The notes under the pieces are model-generated. The model searched no databases. It was not told the DNA's origin and saw nothing but the letters and a program-made list of their open reading frames with translations. A DNA stretch of 64,000 nucleotides from NCBI GenBank assembly GCA_900316475.1, contig ONDA01000032.1, positions 1-64,000 on the forward strand, given 5' to 3'. Numbering within the stretch: the stretch's first letter is position 1; every line of letters begins with the position of its first letter. Source of the stretch: an uncultured Prevotellaceae bacterium (lineage in GTDB: Bacteria; Bacteroidota; Bacteroidia; Bacteroidales; Bacteroidaceae). Below are positions 8,201 to 16,316 of this stretch, piece after piece. The translations under genes and the position numbers were made by a program.

Positions 8201-8561
8201 GCACAATGCTGACCACCGACGAACAGCCAACGAAGGCATAGTTGTCAATCTGCTCTACCCCCTCCCCAATGGTGATACTGGTGAACTTGTCGCACAAACG
8301 GAAGGCAAACTGGCCTACAACGACCTTGTAGGTCTCCTCTTTATAGGTTACCGTTCCAGGAATGTAGAGTGCTCCCGTCTCGTATTGGTTGATACAGGCG
8401 TTGTAGCCATTGCCCAAAGTGGCGGTCTTTGCCTCCGTGTCGTAGATACAGACAGCCTCTATAGCTGGTGCTCCCAGCGTCAGCGTTCCCTGCATCTTCG
8501 CGGCAAAGGCCATTGCCGGCAGCAGGGCTGCTATGATAATAGGAAAAATATATCTTTTCAT
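5226..8561 (-). CDS. BspA-like leucine-rich-repeat and GLUG surface protein
   Basis: 1111 residues. The signal peptide is MKRYIFPIIIAALLPAMAFA. Residues about 60-150 form LRR_5/BspA-type repeats (SITIGEGVEQIDNYAFVGCS, then SIVLPASLQTIGAGAF). About 225-470 carry GLUG-type motifs (NGLFGYAIKATIYNMHLLN, VGGIVGRANNATIERCLF). About 570-800 are a second LRR_5 array (SVTIGDNVTTIGASAFENCD). The last ~35 residues (YFDLNGRLLPGKPQSGVYIY, GKKIKK) are the sorting-type tail. Such proteins are surface adhesins or binding proteins in oral and gut Bacteroidales. The gene is third in an operon after two secreted alpha/beta hydrolases and is followed at once by the 44-residue peptide. No enzyme motif is seen. 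Confidence 0.9.
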   Translation of the reverse strand: MKRYIFPIIIAALLPAMAFAAKMQGTLTLGAPAIEAVCIYDTEAKTATLGNGYNACINQYETGALYIPGTVTYKEETYKVVVGQFAFRLCDKFTSITIGEGVEQIDNYAFVGCSSVVSIVLPASLQTIGAGAFCNLSSLKTFLCKGTTAPTWDWNDVFSVLGTKASMEEMAQKRILYVPKDKLASYNDTKFDGTSSGTLTGANEKVGWQEAFARIYEMNDEPQEITSLQDLEDFRDAVNSGNKYKGSNNKMVTLTTDLDLSSIDNWTPIGTSVHPFDGIFDGGGHVIKNLNVSGSSNYNGLFGYAIKATIYNMHLLNPTVSGPDYVGTVVGYVDEDSHITDILVTSNCSGNDGYTAKATNGSVGGIVGRANNATIERCLFNGWVKGTGWTGGIIGNVNTNVTITDCSASDFVQNTKNIYVEKMPFTGGIVGGAGYVTIERCFARNTVSYTGSPSTFPGIIVGGTNNVTTSTIKNCAYLDIGRLLIGQPQADSNNTLTDNQGYTDRSDMNQDKTKSVLGEDNWYYFTDNYIDYPIPATLKDMYLANCVDKVDGDFVYRPAKAADSEYEVVAYTGSATSVTVPDTYDGKNVTAILPEVFKDNTTMTSVTIGDNVTTIGASAFENCDALTTVNFGTGVTTINAKAFYDCDALTSVDLPDAVTFVGRDAFRGCDNLTSFNIGTGFENHEGNFLAYCPSMTTLTASRGNDNGYSCVDNVLTHKIKRKETYYGYIIACAPGKEGDYTIPDLECSYITLFPYSFATCEKLTSITAPNKHIVLNDALFDGDYNLRYVDMRNVDGFKDESSSGYTDTTVTVDRNDANSPFYGMSGYTMVYLPSGNSAASGEPNAVIGGTANQIMLNDKWDFNPKVSLITATNGVSYSRMLKPDMVEITEDTGESITIEGKETTQLEGHYEYAAAGYTCYLPYALTLSNENAKVYKPAETSVEAGVTTITFEQVENNAIEAYKPYYIVVSGSSGVDLSTDAEVTVSTDTGGSWTVGDYALKGTTTTMPNSSLYNATYPTYILQSDGNWHKVLNNQPKAYIGPFRAYFQAASASATRMLSMVFEDNGEATDIQQIRTIDADGTERYFDLNGRLLPGKPQSGVYIYKGKKIKK

Positions 8562-8588
8562 TGTCGTATGTCCTTTTTAGGTTAATAC

Positions 8589-10430
8589 TTAGTCTGTCTT
8601 TTTCTTCAGCACCCACTTGAACAAAGCGTAGTCGGGCGAGGTGCCCAAGACTTTGCCTAACATAAAGAAGTCCTTACCGGCACCCACGTGGTCATCCGAA
8701 CTATTGGTGTCGTTGATATAGACATCCGCTTTATCTGGGCTTCCAACCGACCACAAAGGATAGGCACCTGCTTGTGACAACCGATAAGAAGAAGTCTCGG
8801 TAATGATATAGTCCGTTTCTGGTTGGATGTAATAGTACAAATATGGCTGATTTTTGACAAACGAACACAGATTGACAAAAGGCACCACAGTGTCGTAAGA
8901 AGAGTGATAGAAGGCCACGCGGTGCTTAGGTGTCCAGCCTACGGTGAGGTTGTTGCTCTCCAAGGCTCGGTGCAGGTCCTGCATGAAGCCGCGACCAGTG
9001 GGAGTCACGCGATTGCCATCGGCATCTTCGAAATTCGATTTAGTTGTGAAATAGGTGTAGCAATCAGGGGTCAACATCTCACTAAGCTTACCATAAGCTG
9101 CGAAAGAACCAATGTTCAAAAAGGGAGTTGACGTATAGTAGAATATATCACCCATCTGTGCGGCTGTGAAGCTGCCACCTACAGCCGCATTACCGCCGTA
9201 TGGTCTGGGAAGCGTGAAGGCGCGGGTGACACCATGTTTGCTTTGCCACACATAGCGTTTTGTGACGTCGTCGGTGCTGAACTGGTCAGCCTTATTGGGG
9301 TTTTTCTTGGCCTCAATCATCTGTAGGGAGCCTGTTGCCAGAAATTTATCGGATAGATACTCGTCGATTGAATGCTGGCGCATCAGCGGGTTGCTGTCGC
9401 ACATACCTTTCAGAATAAGTGGCATCACGATTGGCATCGACACGGTACCGGCTTCGTGCTTCGTCTTTTTACTACCATCATAAGTTTCACCGTTGTCCGT
9501 GATGTAATAGCGCAGATGGGCCACCGGGTCGTAGGGACCGTCGCCACATACGGAGCCGGCATAGTGAAGGTCGGTGTCCAGTCCGTTCTGTTCGATGAAC
9601 TTATGTACGGCCAGTGCCACGCTGCCGCCCTGCGAGTAGCCGAGGCTGACGCTTTGCCAGTTACTCTCTAATGGGTCAAAGTTCTTGCCCGTGCCAATAT
9701 TAGCATTGTAGAATGCCAGTCCGTAGCGCACGGCATCGACCACCTGACGAGCGGTGAGTTCCTGATAGAGATAGGGATGTGCACGGTCGGCAGTGATGCC
9801 ATAGCCCTCGTAGTCGGGCATGATGACCAGACAGCACGGCTGGCGAGTACGATCGTAGCGGGTGTACATCAGCATCATGCCGACACCCGTTTTCCAATCG
9901 CCGCCATTATCACCATTATTATAACTGGTGGGGCATTCCCAGTTGCTCGTGATGGTCTCGTGGCAGGCTATGAGCACATTGCTCGGTGCGGCAAATCCCA
10001 TATTCAACTGCCAGCGCGGCACACCCATCAACGCGGAAAGAATGACCTTGTTGCCGTCGGCATCTACCGAAGGGTATTTATAGGTATAGAGATAGGCACC
10101 AGAACCGATTACCTGCTTGCCTGCATCCGTCAGACCTCCGTATAGGTCTTTGTCGCTGGTGCTGGGCGAACGGCGTGGCGCACGAGCCTGCTCTGTGGCC
10201 TCGTCTATCGGTTTAATTGACGTAATGCCCTCGTCGATGATGAGGGTGTCGGCCCGCCCCGTAACGGGGTCAATCACAATACTATCGCGACTGCTGAATT
10301 CGATCTCGCTGACAGACATAATCTCCACGTCGTTCACATTAACCTCGGGGAGATTGCCCAAAGCACTCTGTGCCCACGTGCCCAACGCCATGAAAGGCAG
10401 GGCTACGATTAAGAATCTTTTCTTCTTCAT
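8589..10430 (-). CDS. Secreted alpha/beta hydrolase (lipase/esterase-like)
   Basis: 613 residues. The signal peptide is MKKKRFLIVALPFMALGTWAQ. The catalytic domain spans about residues 125-600. A nucleophile elbow GYSQGG lies near 264-269, so Ser is the likely nucleophile. Preceding features, such as MPDYEGYGITADRAHPYLYQ, resemble secretory lipase and prolyl-oligopeptidase-like alpha/beta hydrolases. Acid and His candidates lie in the C-terminal third (YHSSYDTVVPF, SSDDHVGAGKDFF). There is no sorting tail, so it is probably periplasmic or released. It starts 26 nt behind the stop of the lipoprotein hydrolase. The substrate is unknown. Confidence 0.85.
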   Translation of the reverse strand: MKKKRFLIVALPFMALGTWAQSALGNLPEVNVNDVEIMSVSEIEFSSRDSIVIDPVTGRADTLIIDEGITSIKPIDEATEQARAPRRSPSTSDKDLYGGLTDAGKQVIGSGAYLYTYKYPSVDADGNKVILSALMGVPRWQLNMGFAAPSNVLIACHETITSNWECPTSYNNGDNGGDWKTGVGMMLMYTRYDRTRQPCCLVIMPDYEGYGITADRAHPYLYQELTARQVVDAVRYGLAFYNANIGTGKNFDPLESNWQSVSLGYSQGGSVALAVHKFIEQNGLDTDLHYAGSVCGDGPYDPVAHLRYYITDNGETYDGSKKTKHEAGTVSMPIVMPLILKGMCDSNPLMRQHSIDEYLSDKFLATGSLQMIEAKKNPNKADQFSTDDVTKRYVWQSKHGVTRAFTLPRPYGGNAAVGGSFTAAQMGDIFYYTSTPFLNIGSFAAYGKLSEMLTPDCYTYFTTKSNFEDADGNRVTPTGRGFMQDLHRALESNNLTVGWTPKHRVAFYHSSYDTVVPFVNLCSFVKNQPYLYYYIQPETDYIITETSSYRLSQAGAYPLWSVGSPDKADVYINDTNSSDDHVGAGKDFFMLGKVLGTSPDYALFKWVLKKKTD

Positions 10431-10456
10431 TGTCTATATCATTTAGTTTTTATCGA

Positions 10457-11812
10457 TTACAGTGAAATACCCGAGAAGTCGTGTATCTTGTCCTTGATAT
10501 ACTCCGTAGCTTTGTCGATGACATCCTGCTGCAGCTGCTGCCTGACATCGTCTGTGCCGGGCATGAAATCCTCCATCTGGATCATGGTGGCACCGATATG
10601 CTGGAAGAGGCCGTAGTCCACGTGGTTGCCCCAGTCGCCAAACTCGGTCTTGACAGTGCAGCCGTGGGCCGTCAGGTAGTCAGCCATTTCCTGACCCACG
10701 TGCCAGTCCATATATTTGTCGCCTGAGGAGTGCATGATGTAGTAGCGCGTCTTGGTATTGGGCTGCCACGTCTGTCCCTCGCCACAGAGGGAGTTCTCGC
10801 GGAACTTCTTGGCGAGCTTCTGGCCGAGGGCTGAGTTGGCATCGAGGGCGGCAGGGGTGAGAATCATGTTGACAGGACAGTCCTTAGCCAGTTTCTCATC
10901 GCCACCGGCAATGAGCTTGTTGATGTCCCACGTACCATAGTCCTTAGAAAGTATCCACTTCTGGATGTTGCTGGCCAGAGGTTCCACAAAAACGTCTTTA
11001 TAGTCGAAGTCCATGTGGTATGTCTCTTTGTAGGCCACCACGACGAGGGGGAAGGAGCAGGCATAACCCGAGGTCTTGGATTCGATGTTGCTCTTATAGA
11101 CGGAATAGATGCTGAAAGGGGCGGCACCTGCCGAGGTGAGCTTCCAGTCAAGGTCGCTACGCCCTTTGGCACGAAGCTCGTCGGAATAGCGCTGCACGGC
11201 AAGTGCCGAGAAACCGCCGCTGCTGTAGCCCACATTGAAGGTGGGCAGACCGCTGATGGCATAGCCCTCGTCTTTCAGAATCTGCATGGCGGCATCCCAA
11301 GCATCGATGGTCTCAACGCTGGTAATCTCAGGACAGCAGTAGGCCTGCGGCTTGTCCTCGGTGAGCGTCCAGCCGTAGAGGTCGGCCGAGACGGCGATGA
11401 GGTTCTGGTACTTGTTCATGTAGAGCCCCATGTCGTCAATCTCTTCCTGTGACGTGCGCTCACGGTGCTTGGCACAGGTGAACTCGTTGTAAAGCATCAG
11501 ACCACGTGGAGCCACCTTTTTATTATATACGGCGGGATTCATTGAAATGACGCCTGTCAGTCGCACAGGTGTCTTCATGTCGGGACCGAGACTGGTATAT
11601 TCAAAGACTATTTGCCTGAACTTCAGATTCAGCGCATCGTGAGCAACCTTCTCCAGCGCATGGCACTCTCGGCGTTCCGTCACCTTCTGGTCTATCTGGT
11701 AGGTCTCACCATCGGGTGCCGATGGATTGTCGTCGCTGGAACAACTCATCATCAAGTGACTGCAAAGCAGGACGGCGGCAAGCACCCATTTCGATTTGTT
11801 TATTATATCCAT
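10457..11812 (-). CDS. Lipoprotein alpha/beta hydrolase
   Basis: 451 residues. The N-terminus MDIINKSKWVLAAVLLCSHL runs into MMSCSSDD, a lipoprotein signal with the acylated Cys at about 24, so it is membrane-anchored and possibly surface-exposed. The fold is the same as in the next gene, with nucleophile elbow GYSSGG near 196-201. A C-terminal GDKYMDWHVGQEM and GNHVDYG could supply acid and His. The two hydrolases are distant paralogues, one anchored and one soluble. It is the first gene of the operon. Its promoter (11837-11844) lies 50 bp from a two-half-site motif (11894-11922) that is also found before the araC gene. Confidence 0.85.
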   Translation of the reverse strand: MDIINKSKWVLAAVLLCSHLMMSCSSDDNPSAPDGETYQIDQKVTERRECHALEKVAHDALNLKFRQIVFEYTSLGPDMKTPVRLTGVISMNPAVYNKKVAPRGLMLYNEFTCAKHRERTSQEEIDDMGLYMNKYQNLIAVSADLYGWTLTEDKPQAYCCPEITSVETIDAWDAAMQILKDEGYAISGLPTFNVGYSSGGFSALAVQRYSDELRAKGRSDLDWKLTSAGAAPFSIYSVYKSNIESKTSGYACSFPLVVVAYKETYHMDFDYKDVFVEPLASNIQKWILSKDYGTWDINKLIAGGDEKLAKDCPVNMILTPAALDANSALGQKLAKKFRENSLCGEGQTWQPNTKTRYYIMHSSGDKYMDWHVGQEMADYLTAHGCTVKTEFGDWGNHVDYGLFQHIGATMIQMEDFMPGTDDVRQQLQQDVIDKATEYIKDKIHDFSGISL

Positions 11813-11836
11813 AAGTTTTTTTACTGTTTATGCCCC

Positions 11837-11844
11837 CAAAGTTA
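11837..11844 (-). promoter_or_regulatory. Promoter (-7 box) of the hydrolase/BspA operon
   Basis: Minus strand TAACTTTG, 25 nt upstream of the ATG at 11812. Its sequence is identical to the -7 box of the araC gene (13298-13305). Confidence 0.75.
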
Positions 11845-11893
11845 GGGTTTTTCTTTATAATTGCATCATAATTCCTCAGTTTAACGCAAAGTC

Positions 11894-11922
11894 GTTGTCC
11901 CCAAGCGGGGATTGTGTTCCCA
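11894..11922 (-). promoter_or_regulatory. Candidate regulator binding site A
   Basis: Plus-strand reading is GTTGTCCC, nine bases, ATT, one base, TGTTCCCA. The upstream edge of the operon -7 box is exactly 50 bp away. Site B (13355-13383) has the same half-sites, internal spacing, orientation and distance to an identical -7 box. The half-sites are about two helical turns apart, as in AraC-family direct-repeat operators. Confidence 0.65.
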
Positions 11923-11993
11923 AAATTGGATTTCACAGACTGCGTATCAGTGATTTTTTCCTTAAAATGGCAAAAAAAAAGAAAATATGTTTG

Positions 11994-12001
11994 TACCTTT
12001 G
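11994..12001 (+). promoter_or_regulatory. Promoter (-7 box) of the small membrane protein gene
   Basis: TACCTTTG followed by CATCC, 27 nt upstream of the ATG at 12029. It is divergent from the hydrolase operon promoter and shares its intergenic region. Confidence 0.7.
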
Positions 12002-12028
12002 CATCCAGTTTAATCAAAGCATGTAATA

Positions 12029-12592
12029 ATGGAATATCAGAAAATAAGCAAAGAGCCTCGCAGGTCACTTATTATTAATAAGGTGGAGAGCGGAATGCCC
12101 CGCTGGCTGATAGAGGTGGGATTTGTCATGATGGCGATCCAGGCCGTCAGCACCGCGTGTGACATCAGCAACTGGATAGAGACGAACGGCATGGTGATTC
12201 CCCGCTCCATCGTCTTCCTGCTGGGCGACATCATCCTGTACTATGCAATGATGCGTGGCATGAAGCCTCTGCGACATCCCTATACGTGGATGTGGTGGCT
12301 GCTGATCGTGCTCAACGTGGCTGGCGACCTAACCTACATATTACCCGAATCCATCCTCAACCTGGCAGTGGCCGTAGCACAGCCGCTGGCCTACCTGCCG
12401 TTAGGTATCTCCATCGGCTACTTCTATCGTGGCCGTCTGCAGTGGGTGGGCATACTGATGGTGGCTTTCATGGTAACGATGATTATCCTCCCCATCATGC
12501 TCATCGACTTCATACCCTACATATTTACCGATGCCCTGGCTATCGTCACGCAGACAGCACTGGCCTGGACAATGCGCAAGATGCTTATTTAA
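12029..12592 (+). CDS. Uncharacterised polytopic membrane protein
   Basis: 187 residues with five or six predicted membrane segments at about 27-45, 58-75, 86-105, 110-132, 137-160 and 164-180. A basic N-terminal stretch (EPRRSLIINK) suggests a cytosolic N-terminus. There are no enzyme motifs and I recognise no family. It is transcribed away from the hydrolase operon across the region with site A. Its 3' end overlaps the convergent araC gene by 8 bp, an arrangement that invites antisense effects. A link to the regulator or hydrolases is inferred only from position. Confidence 0.75.
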   Translation: MEYQKISKEPRRSLIINKVESGMPRWLIEVGFVMMAIQAVSTACDISNWIETNGMVIPRSIVFLLGDIILYYAMMRGMKPLRHPYTWMWWLLIVLNVAGDLTYILPESILNLAVAVAQPLAYLPLGISIGYFYRGRLQWVGILMVAFMVTMIILPIMLIDFIPYIFTDALAIVTQTALAWTMRKMLI

Positions 12593-13289
12593 TCCGTACC
12601 ACGTCGTTGAAACTGTTTTGCCGGTATTGGGCGGGGGTAATACCAATACGCTTCTTGAACTCCGTCTGGAACGTAGAGCGCGACACGAAGCCGGCTTCTT
12701 TGCCGATGGCTTCCATCGAGTACTGCGGATTCTGCTTGATAAGTTCACAGGAATAGAGCACGCGCTTCTCCGTAAGATAGTCGTAGAGACGATCGTAACG
12801 CTGGGAGTCTTTCAGCAATTGCTTGATTTTCTTCTGTGTCAGTCCTAACCGCTGCGCCATGCCTTTCAGGTTGAGGTCAGGGTCGGTGAAGATATGGCTT
12901 TCAGTCATCTGCAGGTCCATCCATGTCCAAAGTTCCTCATCAGTCAGGGTTTTGATGTCGTTGATGTTCTCACGCAGCGATTCTGTCTCCTCTTTCAGTT
13001 CTGTCACCTTGCCATTGCCCATCAACCGTTCCTTCAGTTCGGTCAGCGTCTTTTGCTGCTCCTCGCTCTCCTCTCTCAGCGTGTGAAGCGTTTTTGCCTG
13101 CAAACTATATTGTTCCTGCAGTTTCTCTTGTTTTTTCTTCTGACTTTCCACCTCGTCTGCCAGCTGACTGTTTTCCCGCATCACCCTGTTGGTCTGTCTA
13201 TACGTCAACAAAATACTGATAGCACCAGCTACCAGAAAGGCAAAAAACACAGCTGTAATCAATAGCGCACTTCCTGTCATAAATCGCAA
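12585..13289 (-). CDS. Membrane-anchored AraC-type transcriptional regulator
   Basis: 234 residues. One transmembrane helix (about 6-28, ALLITAVFFAFLVAGAISIL) is followed by a long coiled coil (about 33-110, Glu/Lys/Gln-rich). A C-terminal AraC DNA-binding domain (about 125-232) has two helix-turn-helix units, LNLKGMAQRLGLTQKKIKQL and SMEAIGKEAGFVSRSTFQTE, then FKKRIGITPAQYR. No periplasmic or ligand-binding domain of note is present. The site B motif lies 50 bp upstream of its -7 box and matches the one before the hydrolase operon. The simplest reading is autoregulation plus control of the hydrolase/BspA operon. The signal sensed is unknown. Confidence 0.88.
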   Translation of the reverse strand: MRFMTGSALLITAVFFAFLVAGAISILLTYRQTNRVMRENSQLADEVESQKKKQEKLQEQYSLQAKTLHTLREESEEQQKTLTELKERLMGNGKVTELKEETESLRENINDIKTLTDEELWTWMDLQMTESHIFTDPDLNLKGMAQRLGLTQKKIKQLLKDSQRYDRLYDYLTEKRVLYSCELIKQNPQYSMEAIGKEAGFVSRSTFQTEFKKRIGITPAQYRQNSFNDVVRIK

Positions 13290-13297
13290 TTTGACGA

Positions 13298-13305
13298 CAA
13301 AGTTA
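13298..13305 (-). promoter_or_regulatory. Promoter (-7 box) of the araC-type gene
   Basis: Minus strand TAACTTTG, 9 nt upstream of the ATG at 13289, so the leader is very short. Confidence 0.7.
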
Positions 13306-13354
13306 TCTCTATTTTCTTAAAAAGCCATTAAAAAGTGGGGAGAAAGCCGAAATT

Positions 13355-13383
13355 GTTGTCCCTTAAACATCATTCTGTTCCCA
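13355..13383 (-). promoter_or_regulatory. Candidate regulator binding site B
   Basis: Plus-strand reading is GTTGTCCC, nine bases, ATT, one base, TGTTCCCA. It is the same as site A at all half-site positions and again 50 bp from the -7 box. Confidence 0.65.
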
Positions 13384-13423
13384 GAAAACGAACCCCTCGT
13401 CCGAAAGAAAGTTCTTATATCAC

Positions 13424-13462
13424 AATAACCCCTGCAAAGCACACTGCCTTGCAGGGGTTATT
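13424..13462 (-). terminator. Hairpin terminator downstream of fusA
   Basis: AATAACCCCTGCAA and TTGCAGGGGTTATT form a 14-bp stem about 90 nt beyond the fusA stop. U-tracts are weak on either side, so it may act as a bidirectional terminator or RNA 3' stabiliser. Confidence 0.6.
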
Positions 13463-13554
13463 TCAAATTAAAAATGTATCAATTAAAGAATGTAATAATT
13501 GGCTACGCCGTTTTACATTTTATAATTTTTGCATTCTTACATTGCGCGAAGCGC

Positions 13555-14601
13555 TTATACGAGGTCGGCACGACCCTTGACCTCCTCAAGCACGGCCTTA
13601 GCCAGTGCTGAAGACAGAGGAGCGTGGTGGCTGTACTCCATAGAGCTGGTAGCACGACCAGAAGTAATGGTACGCAGAGCGGTGACATAACCGAACATCT
13701 CTGACAGGGGCACCTTAGCCTTCACGACACGGGCACCGCTGCGAGCCTCGTCCATACCCTCTACCTGGCCACGACGCTTGTTCAAGTCGCCGATGACGTC
13801 ACCCATGTTCTCCTCGGGTGTCACCACCTCGAGCTTCATGATGGGCTCCATCAGTACGGGCTTAGCCTGGGCGCAGACAGCCTTGTAAGCCATCTGGGCA
13901 GCAATCTCGAACGACAGCTGGTCAGAGTCAACGGGGTGGAACGAACCGTCGACGACGACAACCTTCAGCGAATCCATGGGATAGCCACCGAGGATACCGT
14001 TCTTCATGGCAGCCTCGAAGCCCTTCTGGATAGAGGGGATGAACTCCTTGGGGATGTTACCACCCTTCACCTCGTTGACGAACTGCAGTCCGCCGTTCTT
14101 GGCGATATCCCAGTCGTCGTCCACAGGACCGACGTTGACGATAATGTCAGCGAACTTACCGCGACCACCCGACTGCTTCTTGTAAACCTCACGGTAGCCC
14201 ATGACGGTCTTCGTGATGGCCTCCTTATAGTTAACCTGGGGCTTACCCTGGTTACACTCTACCTTGAACTCACGCTTCAGACGGTCGATGATGATGTCGA
14301 GGTGAAGCTCACCCATACCCGAGATGATGGTCTGACCACTCTGCTCGTCGGTACGTACGGTGAACGTCGGATCCTCCTCGGCCAGCTTAGCAAGACCATT
14401 GTCCAGCTTGGCCACGTCGGCCTGAGACTTCGGCTCAACGGCGATAGAAATCACCGTGTCGGGGAAGGTCATCGACTCCAGCACGATGGGCTTCTCCTCA
14501 TCACAGAGGGTATCACCCGTGCGGATGTCCTTGAAGCCTACGCCAGCGCCGATATCACCGGCGTCGATAGACTCCATGGGGATTTCCTTGTTAGAGTTCA
14601 T
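13555..14601 (-). CDS. fusA: Elongation factor G, C-terminal part of a frameshifted fusA
   Basis: The open frame covers EF-G domains II (end) to V. It starts by default at [15 protein letters not shown], and homologous codons continue upstream in this frame to about 14646 ([15 protein letters not shown]). Domain IV is seen in [20 protein letters not shown] and the C-terminus is [12 protein letters not shown]. Together with the N-terminal frame and about ten missing residues, the sum is close to 706, the normal EF-G length. Its true start is in the other fragment, so it would not be translated as a separate protein. See the N-terminal part for the lesion. Confidence 0.9.
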   Translation of the reverse strand: MNSNKEIPMESIDAGDIGAGVGFKDIRTGDTLCDEEKPIVLESMTFPDTVISIAVEPKSQADVAKLDNGLAKLAEEDPTFTVRTDEQSGQTIISGMGELHLDIIIDRLKREFKVECNQGKPQVNYKEAITKTVMGYREVYKKQSGGRGKFADIIVNVGPVDDDWDIAKNGGLQFVNEVKGGNIPKEFIPSIQKGFEAAMKNGILGGYPMDSLKVVVVDGSFHPVDSDQLSFEIAAQMAYKAVCAQAKPVLMEPIMKLEVVTPEENMGDVIGDLNKRRGQVEGMDEARSGARVVKAKVPLSEMFGYVTALRTITSGRATSSMEYSHHAPLSSALAKAVLEEVKGRADLV

Positions 14602-15653
14602 CTGGAACAGACGGCTGATACGCTCCTTCTTGCCCGAACGGGGGTTGAGTAGACGCGGAAGAACACCAGACGGCCCATATACGGGTCGGTGGCAATCTTG
14701 AAGGCGAGGGCCGATGTGGGTGCATCCTCAGAAGGCTCACGATCTTCCTCCTCGTCGGTGTTGGGGTTGGTACCCTTGATCACATCGACGTCGACAGGAG
14801 CGGGCAGGAAGGCGCAGACGTAGTCGAGCAGGGGCTGTACACCCTTGTTCTTGTACGAAGAGCCGAGCAGCATCGGGGTACACTGCATAGCGATGGTACC
14901 CTTGCGGATAGCAGCGATAATCTCCTCCTCGGTGATAGAGGCGGGATCGTCGAAGTACTTCTCCATCAGGGCCTCGTCGTACTCAGCGGCAGCCTCGAGC
15001 AGCTTGTTACGCCAGTCGTCGCACTCTGCCTGCAGGTCGGCGGGAATCTCCTCGATGTCGTACTCAGCACCCATCGTTTCGTCGTGCCACAGGATAGCCT
15101 TCATCTTGATCAGGTCTACCAAGCCCTTGAAGTTCTCCTCAGCGCCGATGGGCACCTGGATAACGACAGGGTTGGCACCCAGGATGTCCTTCATCTGCTG
15201 TACAGTCTCGAAGAAGTCGGCACCCGAGCGGTCCATCTTGTTCACATAACCGATACGCGGCACATTGTACTTGTCGGCCTGACGCCATACGGTCTCAGAC
15301 TGAGGCTGCACACCGTCGGCTGCCGAGTAAGTAGCCACGGCACCGTCGAGCACACGCAGTGAGCGCTCCACCTCAGCGGTGAAGTCGACGTGTCCCGGAG
15401 TATCAATAAGGTTAATCTTGAACGTCTTTCCGTTATAGTTCCAGTTACATGTGGTAGCAGCCGACGTGATAGTGATACCACGCTCCTGCTCCTGAGCCAT
15501 CCAGTCCATGGTGGCGGCACCGTCGTGCACCTCACCAATCTTGTGGGTCTTACCCGTGTAAAACAGGATACGCTCCGATGTGGTCGTCTTACCGGCATCG
15601 ATGTGAGCCATGATGCCGATGTTACGCGTCAAATGCAAATCTTGTTTTGCCAT
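14598..15653 (-). CDS. fusA: Elongation factor G, N-terminal part of a frameshifted fusA
   Basis: EF-G moves tRNA and mRNA through the ribosome using GTP. The start [20 protein letters not shown], the P-loop [10 protein letters not shown], the DTPGHVDFT box and NKMD are intact. Homology runs to FFRVYS (14647) and resumes one frame away with [11 protein letters not shown] (14646). About ten residues of domain II (usual form GxLxxGxYVL) plus one base are missing, that is about 31 nt. The frame then ends after 18 unrelated codons. A single complete EF-G is essential, so this is either an assembly error or a dead copy with another fusA elsewhere. It lies 32 nt behind rpsG. Confidence 0.9.
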   Translation of the reverse strand: MAKQDLHLTRNIGIMAHIDAGKTTTSERILFYTGKTHKIGEVHDGAATMDWMAQEQERGITITSAATTCNWNYNGKTFKINLIDTPGHVDFTAEVERSLRVLDGAVATYSAADGVQPQSETVWRQADKYNVPRIGYVNKMDRSGADFFETVQQMKDILGANPVVIQVPIGAEENFKGLVDLIKMKAILWHDETMGAEYDIEEIPADLQAECDDWRNKLLEAAAEYDEALMEKYFDDPASITEEEIIAAIRKGTIAMQCTPMLLGSSYKNKGVQPLLDYVCAFLPAPVDVDVIKGTNPNTDEEEDREPSEDAPTSALAFKIATDPYMGRLVFFRVYSTPVRARRSVSAVCSR

Positions 15654-15685
15654 TGTCTCTTTACCTTAATTACCTTTGTTGATGA

Positions 15686-16162
15686 TTAGAAACGGAAGTG
15701 GGCGAAAGCACGGTTAGCCTCAGCCATGCGGTGCATATCCTCCTTACGCTTGAAGGCACCACCCTGATTGTTGAAGGCGTCCATAATTTCAGCAGCCAGC
15801 TTGTCGCTCATCGACTTGCCGCTACGCTTGCGTGCAAACTGAATCATGTTCTTCATCGAGACACTCTCCTTACGGTCGGGACGAATCTCGGTGGGAACCT
15901 GGAACGTAGCACCACCGATACGGCGGCTCTTCACCTCCACCTGCGGGGTGATGTTGTCGAGAGCCTGCTTCCAGATTTCCAGAGCTGACTTCTCGTTGTC
16001 CTTCATCTTCTCCTTTACGGTGTTGAGGGCATTGTAGAAAATCTCGTAAGACTTCGACTTCTTGCCGTCGAACATGAGGTGGTTTACGAACTTTGACACC
16101 TTCTTGTCATTGAACACGGGATCCGGCAGGATCACACGCTTCTTAGGTTTTGCTTTTCTCAT
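15686..16162 (-). CDS. rpsG: 30S ribosomal protein S7
   Basis: 158 residues, full length, starting [20 protein letters not shown] and ending [12 protein letters not shown]7 nucleates assembly of the 16S 3' domain in the 30S head. Family landmarks are the basic N-terminus and [15 protein letters not shown] near residue 85. It sits in the str operon behind rpsL with a spacer of about 150 nt that holds no gene, and before fusA. Confidence 0.97.
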   Translation of the reverse strand: MRKAKPKKRVILPDPVFNDKKVSKFVNHLMFDGKKSKSYEIFYNALNTVKEKMKDNEKSALEIWKQALDNITPQVEVKSRRIGGATFQVPTEIRPDRKESVSMKNMIQFARKRSGKSMSDKLAAEIMDAFNNQGGAFKRKEDMHRMAEANRAFAHFRF

Positions 16163-16316
16163 TTTTTTGTTTGAATGATTTTTGTCTGCATGGGGGCTGT
16201 TCTTGCACGTTCTTCAACGCTCGCTCTTGAGCATTTACTCAACCTTTATAACACTCCAGCAAAACGGATTTGTTTCTTTTTCTTTGATTGGCCGTCTGAC
16301 CATCTCCGGTCAGTTC

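Noticed and set aside
14598-14655. Programmed ribosomal frameshift in fusA
   Set aside because: No slippery heptamer or downstream structure was seen, and about ten conserved residues are missing at the junction, so a frameshift alone would not restore EF-G.
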